Of a stretch of 21,256 nucleotides of DNA, positions 9,111 to 17,944 are shown in pieces; the first letter of the stretch is position 1, and the number at the start of each line of letters is the position of its first letter. Where the stretch lies: positions 375,672-396,927 of the forward strand of contig NW_019091558.1 of the NCBI RefSeq assembly GCF_001949145.1, in the 5' to 3' direction. Under the pieces are notes generated by a model. It had not been told where the DNA came from. It was given only the letters and a program-made list of their open reading frames with translations, and ran no database searches. This DNA is from Acanthaster planci. Taxonomy: Eukaryota > Echinodermata > Asteroidea > Valvatida > Acanthasteridae. Both the position numbers and the translations under genes were made by a program.

Positions 9111-9314
9111 TCAAATTGTACGCCAGAATGTTTTAAAACGCGCCCCCCCCCAAAAAAAAAACGGCGACGTATAATAATTTGCAGGATCGAGGCTATAATT
9201 GTCATAGCACGTATTTCTAAAATTTTGAAACACATCCACTAAAAGCAAAGTGTCTGTTTTATTGTATAGGTTGTGGTAATCGCCCATGGTTTGGCATCCA
9301 AACTCTTGATACAC
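9111..9314 (-). pseudogene. Polymerase copy 2, exonuclease III region
   Basis: Open fragment carrying FGCQTMGDYHNLYNKTDTLL and LVDVFQNFR, then DPANYYTSP. Tyr and Asp of YNKTD match the YxxxD exonuclease III motif of proofreading family B polymerases. It runs into a homopolymer tract (nine C then ten A on the + strand, 9143-9161), after which the frame is lost. The preceding conserved segment continues from 9239-9544 in another frame. Confidence 0.8.
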
Positions 9315-10139
9315 TCGTGGCGCGTTGTGATATTCGGCACCGGTGACGCTCGACCAATTTTAGCAAGAAATAAAAAGGAATGTTGCCGTGGAAGTTGTGT
9401 TTCGTTAAACTTGGCAAATAAATCCATGTATTCGTGCAGATAAATGCCTGTTTGCATAAGCAAACTCGCGTTTTCGCTTTTTGCAATGTGCTCGAGTTTA
9501 TATTTTGGACACACTTTGACGATATTGTCCAACGACAATGGCATAAAATGATACGAGTCTATAAATCGAGGTTGACCTAGGCTAAACGAAACGTATTTTC
9601 CGTTATTTTTAGGAATCAGGAAATTAAATCTGTAAAATCATTGCCTTTCAACATAGCCGCTCCTTGCACTATTGAGATGCTAGTCATAATTTTCCAAGTT
9701 GTGAAATATCACAGGAATCGCCGTTTCGTTGGGCACGATTCTTAACTTTTAATTGCAATAGCTGTGGGCAGCCCCTTTAAAGACACCCGTAAAGTGACAG
9801 TGATTTCGAACTCTCTTTGGGGTTAGCAACAATTTCGTTAATTTTTTCGATTTTTTCCATGATACTCGCAACAAATACTTTACTCCCGTTAGGTCCTCGG
9901 TAAAGTTTTCCGCAAGTTTTACGATTGTCGCATCGTATCACTACGTAAAAAAACCCGCAAGGGACGTGTTTGCGTAGACGAGACTTGTCTTGTGTTTTGT
10001 CTAAAAATCTGCATAAATCACGAACGGTGTTTCTTGTTTATGTCTAAAATTTCTACATTTTAAAAAGGGGTGTTCTCCCTCTACCCCAGTTCTTGCATTT
10101 CAACAAAGCACGCTGGGATTCCTTGGCCTTGACATTCTT

Positions 10140-10205
10140 TGTAATGTTTGACACAATCACCTTGCTTATAAAAGTGTGAATTGCACCGATCGCATAGGTA
10201 TTTTT
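10140..10205 (-). pseudogene. Polymerase copy 2, Cys/His zinc finger before exonuclease domain
   Basis: The - strand reads CDRCNSHFYKQGDCVKHYKE followed by Cys: C-x2-C-x12-H-x3-C spacing, a complete metal-binding set. It lies just before the exonuclease I motif, the usual place in this family. All four ligands are kept although surrounding frames are broken. Confidence 0.65.
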
Positions 10206-10739
10206 CCCGTCGTGATTCTTAATTTATGGTCATAAAAGCTCCAATTTGTTTTTAATCCAACAATAGTGGCCGTTAACAGATTTAGTTATGTATAATAAAT
10301 CTACGTGAGATAATCCCATCAGTGCAAAATTCTTTGAAATCTGTAAAATAAAAAAATTCCTTCTTTTTCATTGATTTTTAATCTTATTTGTTCTTTTTGA
10401 GTGGTATTTCCTCTAATTTTTGGCGTAATATTTCTTCTTTTTTTCGCATAATATTTGAACAGCTCTTTTTACACCAATTTTTTCTTCTGGTTCTGGATAT
10501 TTGTATCCAAGCACGTTGATTGTAATGTTATTTTGTTTTTCAATTTTTGAAATTTGTGACAACGATGTTGGGAAATCTATAGCCGTAAAATCAAGACTGT
10601 CGTTTGTAGTGTAAGTTGAACACCATTGTAAACCAAATTAAACCAAATTATGATTGAGCATTAATATTAACATTGAAAATGAAGACCAACAATGAATACG
10701 ATGGTGTCTGAGGGTGGCATTTGAAAAATATACGTCAAA

Positions 10740-10751
10740 CGTTGTACAACG
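10740..10751. repeat. Perfect 12-bp palindrome CGTTGTACAACG
   Basis: Self-complementary without a spacer. First of the hairpin cluster; ten bases before the next one. Confidence 0.6.
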
Positions 10752-10760
10752 GCTCAAAGA

Positions 10761-10798
10761 TAAACCAGAAACCTTTGTGTATCTTGGTGTCTGGTTTA
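10761..10798. repeat. Hairpin, 13-bp stem with one mismatch, 12-nt loop
   Basis: Left arm TAAACCAGAAACC (10761-10773) and right arm GGTGTCTGGTTTA (10786-10798) pair except at one position. Confidence 0.65.
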
Positions 10799-10854
10799 CA
10801 ATTTTACAATTTTTTCTTATTTTTATACATAGTCAATTTGTTTAAGACAATTTC

Positions 10855-10884
10855 ACTTTTCCATACCTATACGTATGGAAAAGT
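10855..10884. repeat. Perfect 12-bp stem hairpin, 6-nt loop
   Basis: ACTTTTCCATAC (10855-10866) pairs perfectly with GTATGGAAAAGT (10873-10884); the loop is CTATAC. Confidence 0.7.
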
Positions 10885-11008
10885 AATTTAAGTTTTCTTA
10901 AGCTGTTATCTCAGTTTTGTTCTAAATTTGAATTTGATTCTTCATTTGCTAATTGAGCCCGTGCAATTTTAATCTAACGATTGCTGGTGTTCTATAATAA
11001 ATATCAAC

Positions 11009-11029
11009 GACACTAAGAATCTTAGTGTC
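11009..11029. repeat. Near-perfect 21-bp palindrome
   Basis: GACACTAAGA, one central A, then TCTTAGTGTC: ten pairs with a single unpaired base. Confidence 0.7.
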
Positions 11030-11044
11030 TTCACCGTTATTTTT

Positions 11045-11068
11045 CGTATGTAATTTAATATACATACG
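11045..11068. repeat. 8-bp stem hairpin, 8-nt loop
   Basis: CGTATGTA (11045-11052) pairs with TACATACG (11061-11068) around an AT-only loop. Confidence 0.55.
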
Positions 11069-11279
11069 TTTTCTGCCATATTGACTATTTGTAAAAATAG
11101 GCTTTACTACATCATGTATTTTGTCGTTACCCTAATTTCTAATTTTACATCACTTCATTTTTCCAGAATGTGCTTTGGAATATTTTGGTCTGTCCGCCTT
11201 TTAACGTGATGAGTTCAAACACTCGGTCATTAAATTTGATTTAAGACTTTTATTTCTTTTTTTAAAATAATAGCATATT

Positions 11280-11540
11280 TTATAGCCAATTATTTTTGGT
11301 GATACTTTTCTGATTTAAATTTATAAACTGGTTAAATACCGTAACATTTGCTTCGTGCATCATAATTACAAGTTTGTATTTTCCATTTTTGTGAAAATAA
11401 AATATTCTCGATGTACGACCATTTAAATTTCTTATAATGAGATGCTTTGGATCAAAAGGACCATATACGACGTTTATATCTTTACATTTTTGATTGAGCA
11501 ATTCGTGACAATCACTTGCAATATATTTCTTTGCCGTTTT
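11280..11540 (-). pseudogene. Unidentified conserved-looking protein fragment
   Basis: The - strand reads ASDCHELLNQKCKDINVVYG from about 11523, then FDPKHLIIRN, SRIFYFHKNGKYKLVIMMHE and NVTVFNQFINL, ending at TAA 11280. The balanced composition, alternating hydrophobic strands and lack of low complexity in an AT-rich setting argue that it is real protein, open for about 80 codons without an obvious start. No family name can be given with confidence. It has the same strand as the polymerase copy 2 remnant and may be another gene of that element or of a third element broken by the DIRS insertion at about 11590. Confidence 0.4.
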
Positions 11541-12030
11541 TAATCAATTTGAGGCAAAATGAATTGCAGCTTCAAATAATTTATCACCGCGAGACATTGG
11601 AGGCGCTTGTCAATAAGCGGGTCAGTGTTCACTTGCGGTTGCTGGCACGGTGATTTAGTGCCTCGAACTAGTTGCTGGCGTGACTTTAAAATTGTTAGTA
11701 GCACTGGAGCGGTCACTTTTGCTTGACCAGCCGTGGGTGCCTGGTTGGAAAAGAGTAAATCTGTTTGTTTTGCAAAAGCTATTTTGTTAGTTATGCAACG
11801 CCAGCGCCCGCTATCATCAGTCGGTCTGGAGGGAGTTGAGGGCAAACTTTGGAGCTGGGTAAGTCCCCTGTTGCTACTCCTTTGAATTAGCCCCGCAACC
11901 TTCCAGTTTCACGCCCGTGGTGTCAGGAACTTCAGCTCTAAGCACATTGTCAATAACCTCCTCTTCCGATTCGCATATGGCATTAACTAGCGTCTGTGAC
12001 GATTTCGGGGCCGCGATTCCTCAACATCTA
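11541..12030 (+). other. Probable 5' region of the DIRS-type element
   Basis: Base composition changes sharply to GC-richer at about 11585, where the retrotransposon probably starts. No continuous reading frame on the + strand; a - strand ORF (11540-11845) has no recognisable motif. GCGAGACATTGG at 11589-11600 resembles GCGAGAATTGG at 14901-14911 past the recombinase, a possible terminal repeat pair. Confidence 0.4.
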
Positions 12031-12720
12031 AAAGCCAAAATTGGAGGGGGGAGTACATTGAATTCGGAACCTTGTTGAAGTCGTCGCGCGGCACGGGCTT
12101 GGATAATTCCTTTTACGAGACGCTTTTTACAATCGGGTCCAATGAGTCTCCACTTTGCGAGATTCGTCCACATGAGCAGGCTCCGCGTATTACGTCTATT
12201 GAGCAGTGGACGTCAACGTTTCTAGTTTTTGCATCTGTGTATTTGTTGCAACATCCTACCCACGCTCGTTCGTTACTGAAGTACGCAGACACTATTCGAT
12301 CTGCAGCATTTCGACCTGTGGGGTATGGTTGGCGCGAGTACGACATCCAGTTTCGACTGCGCCAGACGCGTGTGCCGTCGTGCTCTTGGTAACTATTGAT
12401 GCCGAACTTTGGCTTGTTGCTACTTGGTGCGCCTGTTTCTCACCAGCATAATTTTCGTCTGTACCAGCAACGCAAGCAAGCCCCCTCCACTGCCGCCAAC
12501 CCTGGTCCGATTTCGGGCCTGGTCGGCGCCCAGTCGCCGGGGTTGGTCAACCTATATGTAACGACTGCAACCGCAGTCAGTGCAATCGCCCCTTGTGTCG
12601 CTTCGAGCATCGCTTCTCTACCTGCAGGGCCTCCCTGCAACCCGTTGTCGGGGAAACTCACAGTCTCGCGTCAAAGCACGAGTGCCGGCAGCTGGCATCT
12701 ACCCCGGTAAAACTAATACT
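12030..12720 (+). pseudogene. Gag-like protein of DIRS-order retrotransposon with Cys/His finger
   Basis: From about 12051 the frame reads EYIEFGTLLKSSRG, then ITSIEQWTSTFLVFASVYLL, LLKYADTIRSAAFR and GWREYDIQFRLRQTR; after TAA 12392 the frame continues as TIDAELWL in another frame (about 12391-12414). This Trp-rich helical pattern is the capsid-like part of Gag in animal tyrosine-recombinase retrotransposons. Further on (about 12563-12635) a different frame reads CNDCNRSQCNRPLCRFEH, then Cys: a cysteine/histidine finger of CCCH type, expected at the Gag C-terminus for RNA binding. At least three frame changes. Family assignment by pattern memory; the neighbouring RT and recombinase support it. 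Confidence 0.6.
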
Positions 12721-12819
12721 ATGCTCCCTTTTTACGGGCTTACCCTAATACTAAGGACTCCCATATAGGAGTGGGCTATGAATAGGCTATTCAGATCCCA
12801 GGGTAAGTACCTCTGCTCA

Positions 12820-13756
12820 TAATTCTGCATTTGCTCGCAAACATCCCAACATTCTGCAGTCAAAAATTGATCGTGAAGTTGCTTTGGGTCGCGTTGCTGG
12901 CCCGTTTTTGTCCCAGCCTCTTCCTCATTTCCGTTGTTCACCTATGGGCCTGGTGCCCAAACAGACTCCTGGTGAGTTTGGTTAATCCATAATTTGTCGT
13001 CCCCTATCAGCAAATCGGTGAATGATTTCATTGATCCCGCAGACACCACGAGTTCTGATGAGGCGATAACTATGATCGCAGGTTTACCACGCAGTGCCCT
13101 GATGGCTAAGTCGGATATTAAATCGGCCTTTCGTTTACTTCCCGACCATCCAAGCGATTTCGATTTGCTTGGTTTTTCCAATAACGGCCAATTTTATTTC
13201 GATAAATGCATGCCTTTGGGCTGTGCTTTATCCTGTGTTACGTTCGAGCGGTTCAGTACTTTCCTTGAGTACTGTACTCGTAAGGTGGCCGAATCTCCTA
13301 ACATTGTGCATTATCTGGATGATTTCCTGTTTGTTGGGGCTAGTAATGCCGAGTGTGCACATTCCCTCTTTCAGAGTAGTTTGTCAGCGATTTGGGGTAC
13401 CCACCGCGGAAGAAAAAAACGAAGGTCCAACTACGAACCTCATTTTACTGGGTTTAGCGATCGATACGGTTGCACGACAGATTCAGATCCCGACTGATAA
13501 GCAAATTGCTTTACAAAATACGATAGTTCGTGTGCTCAATCAGAAGAAAATCACGCTGCGCAATCTTCAGTCCCTGCTAGGTCGTCTCAATTTTGTTTGT
13601 AAGGCGGTAAGACCTGGTAGGGCCTTTCTCCGTCGTTTGCATGATCTAGCTATAGGGGTATCTCTAAACCTCATCACAAAATTCGCATCACTTCAAGTGC
13701 ACGAGCAGACTTGCTGGCGTGACAGCAGTTTTTGTCACATTTCAGCGGAACGATAA
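12820..13756 (+). pseudogene. Reverse transcriptase of DIRS-order retrotransposon
   Basis: Would copy the element RNA into DNA. Upstream part (about 12824-12980) reads AFARKHPNILQSKI, VALGRVAGPFL and SPMGLVPKQTPGEFG, then shifts frame near 12980 into IHNLSSPISKSVNDFID. Catalytic motif A is AKSDIKSAFRLLPDH (Asp 13114-13116); the B-like motif is CMPLGCALSCVTFERF; motif C is HYLDDFLF (Asp pair 13318-13323). All three metal-binding Asp are present. Near 13385 the frame shifts by one base; the thumb/connection (QRFGVPTAEEKNEGPTTN, LLGLAIDT, LRNLQSLLGRLNFVCKAV) continues to TAA 13756. The short LGFS and QSLLGRLNFVCKAV segments are typical of DIRS/Ngaro rather than retroviral RT. Followed directly by RNase H and a tyrosine recombinase. 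Confidence 0.92.
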
Positions 13757-13794
13757 TGTTTCCGGATTCGGTATGGTACAGTAGTGACTAATTG

Positions 13795-14170
13795 CACATG
13801 TACACTGATGCTTCTGCTGAAATTGGTTTTGGGCCTTACTTTGCTGCGCACTGGTGTCAAGGAAAGTGGCCTGAGCATGTAAAAAGTCAGTCCCTTTCTA
13901 ATGCCTGCTTGGAGTTGTTCCCTTATTGTGCTAGCGGCCATGCAGTGGGCTGTCCCATTACATAATAAACGTGTGATATTTTGGTGTGACAATCATGCTG
14001 TCATCAACAGACAAACGTCTAAATGTCACTTAATGATGCGTTTGGTGCGCCGCCTCGTGGTGACATGTCTCACATATTCGATTTATTGCATTTTTGTCGC
14101 TATTTGGGTTACCTGTTACGTCTTGGGGGTTTCCTCCAATTTGCAGTTAATGAGTTAACTAAGCATTTTC
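13795..14170 (+). pseudogene. RNase H domain of DIRS-order retrotransposon
   Basis: Would remove the RNA strand during reverse transcription. The first acidic site is in YTDASAEIGFGPYFA (Asp 13804-13806), the Glu in SNACLELFP (about 13900-13920), then the frame changes and IVLAAMQWAVPLHNKRVIFW continues into CDNHAVI with the next catalytic Asp (about 13987). INRQTSK and LMMRLVRRLVV follow; the end (NELTKHF, about 14147-14167) is in a third frame. Stops and frame changes show it is dead. It lies directly between RT and recombinase, as in DIRS-order polyproteins. Confidence 0.78.
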
Positions 14171-14189
14171 TGTTCAATTGTTTACTGAA

Positions 14190-14815
14190 GGGATGTCGTA
14201 GGCGTAGTAGTCGTCGCGACCGATGGCGCCCCTACCACTTATGATATTTTATGTCGTATGGTCCCAGCCTTGCAGGCCGTTTGCTCGATTAATTTCGAGG
14301 CTCAGCTTTTCCGAGTGGCTTTCTTACTTGCGTTTTTTTGGGTTCCTTCGCATTGGAGAATTTACTGCCCAATCCCACCAATCTCCTAGCCCATTGTGTC
14401 GGTCTGATGTTACCATCAAAGACTCCTCTTTAAGGGTCGAACTTATCCTACGTCACTCGAAAACAGATCAATATGGCCATGGTTATGTAGTTTCCATCCC
14501 AGCAACGCAGAGCCGGCACAATATGATGTGCCCCGTCCGGGCGACTTTGTCCTATCTTGCCAGTTGCACATCCCCCCCATGGCCCGTTTTTGTCACATTT
14601 CGATGGGCGTCCTGTCACGCGTTACCAGTTTGTCGCGGTACTCCGTCGTGCCTGGGAGTTTATGGGGCTGTACGACGCCAGATTTACCTCGCATTCTTTT
14701 CGCATAGGGGTAGCTACGTCTGCGGCTATGGCAGGTGTGTGAGGATGATGTTAAAATTTGGGGGTGTTGGAAGTCTGGGGCTTACCGACGTTACATTCGG
14801 ATTTCCCCCGCTATT
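14190..14815 (+). pseudogene. Tyrosine recombinase of DIRS-order retrotransposon
   Basis: Would insert a circular DNA copy by site-specific recombination, replacing the DDE integrase of LTR elements. The catalytic residues read in order: Arg in FGFLRIGEFTA (about 14350), Lys in LRHSKTDQYGHG (about 14460), HxxR in SHSFRIGVATSAAMAG (His 14692-14694, Arg 14701-14703) and the nucleophile in WKSGAYRRYIR (Tyr 14783-14785). They lie in three different frames, with shifts near 14560-14580 and after the AAMAG segment (about 14740). The arrangement Gag, RT, RNase H, recombinase defines the DIRS order. No methyltransferase domain is visible, so DIRS versus Ngaro/PAT type cannot be settled here. Confidence 0.88.
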
Positions 14816-14826
14816 TTCCATTGAAC

Positions 14827-14862
14827 TTAAGTTTAAGTATTAAGTATTAAGCTTAAGTACTT
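14827..14862. repeat. TTAAGT-rich repeat tract at the recombinase 3' end
   Basis: CTTAAG/TTAAGTAT/AAGCTTAAG units occur five times in about 36 bp just after the recombinase reading ends. Partly self-complementary. Confidence 0.45.
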
Positions 14863-14899
14863 TGCTCGTGTTTTGTTCTGATTTTCTTTTCATTTTTCA

Positions 14900-14932
14900 T
14901 GCGAGAATTGGCCTCCGCCAAGCCAACTCGCA
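14900..14932 (+). terminator. Hairpin in the 3' region of the DIRS-type element
   Basis: TGCGAG-AA-TTGGC (14900-14912) pairs with GCCAA-CTCGCA (14922-14932): 11 pairs with a two-base bulge. It is followed by AATAAT and an AATAAA-like AGAATAAAC near 14950, so it may be part of the element's 3' end or terminal repeat rather than a terminator in the strict sense. Confidence 0.45.
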
Positions 14933-14989
14933 GCAATAATCCTGAGGCTTAGAATAAACAAAGGGGCGTATGCAGGCTGAATTCACCTC

Positions 14990-15219
14990 ACCTGGCAAAG
15001 AAAGAGCCACTTGAACTTGAAGGGTCAAATCAGAAACATAATTAAGAATTCTTAGAAACAGTTCTCCACTGCCTTATGTCTGTCTTTGTCTGTCCTAGGG
15101 ATTCCGCCTCAGAGTAAATGTTTAGGATCAAACTAAACACTTCTCATCGGTCCTTAGGGCCAAGAAGACAAGTCACAACAGGGCATGTAATCTTTGACTC
15201 TTTCACCTTTCACCGGCAG
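14990..15219. other. Flank of the retrotransposon, no gene seen
   Basis: No supported reading frame. Its last part (15189-15219) is a pyrimidine-rich tract ending in CAG, which looks like a splice acceptor for the next feature. Confidence 0.35.
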
Positions 15220-15511
15220 CCTCAAAACATATTTCCATTACACTGTCTACCCATGGCCCGCCAACTTCATCAAAAACATGCACCGGCGGTTAGAACTCCG
15301 GACACGTACCCACGTCCACCAACCGAGTCTCCTGCTGTGCCCCGAGCACGGGCCACCTGGTCACTCTCTTCCAGACCCAGGATCAGTAGAGGGAAATATT
15401 CACGCCCGTGAACCGTGTCTACTACAGTCAGGAAAACTCGTCGGTTCTTCTGATGACGAGATTGATTTTCTGACGGACTTGCCTCTTCGGTCTTCTCGAA
15501 ATGAGGCATGA
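15220..15511 (+). CDS. Candidate host terminal exon, unidentified protein
   Basis: A pyrimidine-rich tract (TCTTTGACTCTTTCACCTTT, then CACCGGCAG) ends in CAG at 15217-15219, a strong-looking acceptor. The frame then stays open to TGA 15509-15511 and reads KTYFHYTVYPWPANFIKNMH, RLELRTRTH, GPPGHSLPDPGSVEGN and SSDDEIDFLTDLPLRSSRNE. Good codon balance, an acidic Ser-rich end and higher CpG than the flanks suggest real coding sequence. The family is not recognised. Alternatives: an exon of a retroposed gene, or chance. No poly(A) signal was found close downstream. Confidence 0.4.
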
Positions 15512-17590
15512 TTATTGTACCTAACCCCTATCACGTACATTATTCAAATGCCATGTAGCCTTGCTTTGAAGCTTCTGACCCGCCTTATTAAGATGTTGAA
15601 GACAATTGACAATCACAGTTTTTGGCAACCATACCCTCTTACAAACCAGTCTTACATCGTTTTCTCCGAAATCATTTCGAAAAATTCTTGTGGGTCCTGT
15701 ATCAAGCTACCAGACCTCCCCATAGAATACAGCAAACGGCGGGACAGACTCCCTTCATGACAACAAGAATGTTATAGGGGTCTAAAATAGGCAAAGCGGC
15801 CTGCCATTTCTACTCAGAATACCCTGCCTAGCCTTGAAAAGAGAAGTATTTATTTTTCACGGATTCCTTAATAACTACTGATACCCGACACCACCTGCAA
15901 GTTGAGTTTTGAACAGCCAAAGTGGAATTTTCAATTTCAACAATTAGTGGATTGCCGATTTTTTTTGTATTTCCTTTTTCCCCAGACAATTCTCAGAAAC
16001 CTGGAAGACTAGATATGCGTGAGATCCAATTGAGGCTCTTGGAGCTCAGTGCAGTCTTCGACGCTCTATGTTACTTTCCAAAAATGGTCAAGGGCGGCTT
16101 GTTGATGTGATCCACCTTCAAGCTACTTATTTTCGTATTCCCACAAATCTATTTTGTTTTGTTGGAAAATTTATCCAACAGAATAGGACTCTCCACTCCT
16201 ATATAATAAAAATGAAACGTTCCACACATAAATGTCTTTATACAGGCACCGTCACTACTAGTGGAATGTTGTTTAGCCTTGAGCCGACAGACCGTTTGGT
16301 GGAGCGGCAAGCCCTTTTTGTCTGCGCTGCCCGAGATGTCGGCGCGGTGACGAGGCATTTCTACAGAAACAATAGAAAACACAATTTTACATCTTCTTTG
16401 ACGTTAACAGAACAATACAATTTGTAACTAGTACTCGATCAATTTCCGCCATAATGATAACAGCTTTTGTTTATTAACCTGCACAGACCTTACCGATTAA
16501 TCCTGTACAGAATTAGGTGCTGTAAAGGCTGAGAAAAAATAGTAATATTTGAAGAGTACAAGGTAAAATACAGTTTTATTTATGAATACGGTTTCGATTT
16601 TTTTGGCTTGCACTTTAATTCCAGTCAATGGAGCCGAGCCATTCAGAGCTGAGCTTGACCCCAACACGCTGGTACACAAATGTAGGATTATTTTTACAAC
16701 CCTGTGAAACTGATGCCAGGCTGTATTATCGTTATATTTTGTCTAACTTTCCCAAGTAACATCTGGTATCATCTTTCCCAATATTGCGTTCAATTATACA
16801 ACGCAGAATATTGGGACATATACACCATTTGAAATTGATCTCTTCTGTATGAGTGGTGGTTATTAGACGTACCAGTGAGTTTTGGGACGGAGATATACAA
16901 GATTTACTCTTGGGTACGTGGGTACTTGCGACAAGATGTCGTGAGGGCATGTCGGTTGGAGAAATCGTCAATGTCTACTACAATTGCATACCAAACACCC
17001 GACAAGGTTACGTAAGTTAATCTTTCTCTGCTAATGTTCCTCCTAGTAGTATACTGAGACTTGGAACGAGACGTCTTGGTCCCAAAGCACTTTTAAAAGA
17101 ATGGTAGAACTTTTTGGAAGGAATAATATGTTTACCGCGGGTAGTGTTTATTCCAACAATCTCCTAGTTCACCACTGTAGACATCTAAAAACCATTTGAC
17201 CAGTTTATTTTCCAGTTTTGTTGGACAACAGTAGGCTGAATGTGTGCACTGTTTATCCATACAAGACATGAAATAGCCTACCGAGAAGTAGTCTACAATG
17301 GAACTAAGTCACACTAAGGCCGAAGTCATAGGCCCCGGTCTTTCCATCAATGAGGGAGAGAGAAGTTTGGGGGTCATAAAACTAGCCTGTACAGCCAAGC
17401 GTCGTATTAAACCACCCAAAGTAGTGGGAATTACTGGTCAAGTTTAAGTCAGCTTATTTGCATCGAAAGGTGTACCAACGCGAATAAGATGGAAATCTAA
17501 CGTTACTTATTCCCACATACGCCATTGTCTCTCAGCTGCTAAATTTCCATGTTAGGATAGTTGAGTGCAGCTGTGCATAGCGACAGGGCT
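15512..17590. other. Region without a supported gene
   Basis: Short ORFs on both strands (for example 16068-16427 +, 16149-16382 -) lack recognisable motifs. A CpG-richer spot lies at about 16280-16350. An imperfect inverted repeat is present at 16777-16815. The remainder looks like intron or intergenic DNA. Confidence 0.4.
16777..16815. repeat. Imperfect inverted repeat
   Basis: CCCAATATTGCGTT (16777-16790) pairs with AACGCAGAATATTGGG (16800-16815), with a two-base bulge and a 9-nt loop. Confidence 0.5.
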
Positions 17591-17689
17591 TCAATAGTCC
17601 AGTGCTGACACATGTTTTATTTGGGATACAACTCCAGACTTTTCGGTAAAAATTATGACACAGACTTCATATTTACTAGGTGGGTTCCA

Positions 17690-17835
17690 AGGGAATTTTT
17701 TGGTGGTACCAAAAAGCACTATCGTACAGCAGCGAGGTGGCTGGCTACTCACCGGTACGACGTGTCTCGTCTCTACTTCCCAGATGAGAGGTGGAGTCAG
17801 CCAATGACGCGCCAATTTGCGCAGGGATATTGACT
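17690..17835 (-). promoter_or_regulatory. Candidate - strand promoter and first exon
   Basis: On the - strand, two ATTGG (inverted CCAAT) boxes, one within ATTGGCGCG, lie at about 17795-17817; downstream, ACCG|GTGAGTAG at about 17750-17757 is a good splice donor match. The + strand has an ORF (17612-17833) without known motifs. The combination could be a small host promoter, but each element could occur by chance. Confidence 0.2.
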
Positions 17836-17912
17836 GCACAATACCGACAAGAAGTAGGCATCGGATTGAACTCTAACTTCAGAAACCGATAGTTTAATCT
17901 TTATTTCAAATA

Positions 17913-17926
17913 GGAATATATATTCC
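17913..17926. repeat. Perfect 14-bp palindrome GGAATATATATTCC
   Basis: Self-complementary without spacer, 18 bp before a longer palindrome. Confidence 0.65.
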
Positions 17927-17944
17927 ATATATATTATATACTTT

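Larger units (their letters stand above)
7815..10625 (-). pseudogene. Protein-primed family B DNA polymerase (Polinton type), copy 2
   Basis: Colinear with copy 1 but retaining the middle. Read from 10625 down: CSTYTTNDSLDFTAIDF and SQISKIEKQNNITINVLGYK (to about 10500), HYCWIKN (about 10250), a C-x2-C-x12-H-x3-C zinc finger (about 10140-10205), exonuclease I FVIYADF (about 10015-10040), ICTNTWIYLPSL and LPRQ-type conserved segment (9239-9544), exonuclease III YNKTDTLLLVDVF (Tyr 9264-9266, Asp 9252-9254), palm motif A LDANHLFGWAISQPLP (about 8915-8960), IYAGVTILELSKMLMYDF (about 8335-8390), motif C degraded to LLYTDSSF (8282-8305), GPKMYSI (about 8080-8100) and the tail KRYILENSIDTLACGHYRI (to about 7823). 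Many frameshifts and stops. The first roughly 300 residues present in copy 1 are missing. Confidence 0.88.
10626..11279. other. AT-rich non-coding block with clustered inverted repeats
   Basis: No gene is supported. The block holds at least five unrelated inverted repeats (listed separately) and short palindromes such as TTAATATTAA near 10659, plus a tandem AACCAAATTAAACCAAATT near 10627. It lies upstream of the polymerase copy 2 remnant, where a promoter or an element boundary would be expected. Confidence 0.5.

Noticed and set aside
8891-9235. Long - strand frame of 114 codons in polymerase copy 2
   Set aside because: The conserved palm motif A is in another frame of the same strand; this frame shows no family motif.
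1-10625. Recent segmental duplication of the integrase/polymerase unit
   Set aside because: The copies differ at many codons and have different deletions, so they separated long ago or inserted independently.
11540-11845. - strand ORF of 101 codons as a gene
   Set aside because: Antisense to the 5' region of the DIRS-type element, with no recognisable domain.
13994-14320. Retroviral or LTR-type origin of the RT/RNase H region
   Set aside because: The downstream enzyme is a tyrosine recombinase with HSFRIG and YRRYIR motifs, not a DDE integrase, and no protease or LTR was seen.
17612-17833. + strand ORF of 73 codons as a gene
   Set aside because: No motif, no acceptor or donor in a consistent order, and equally long open frame on the opposite strand.
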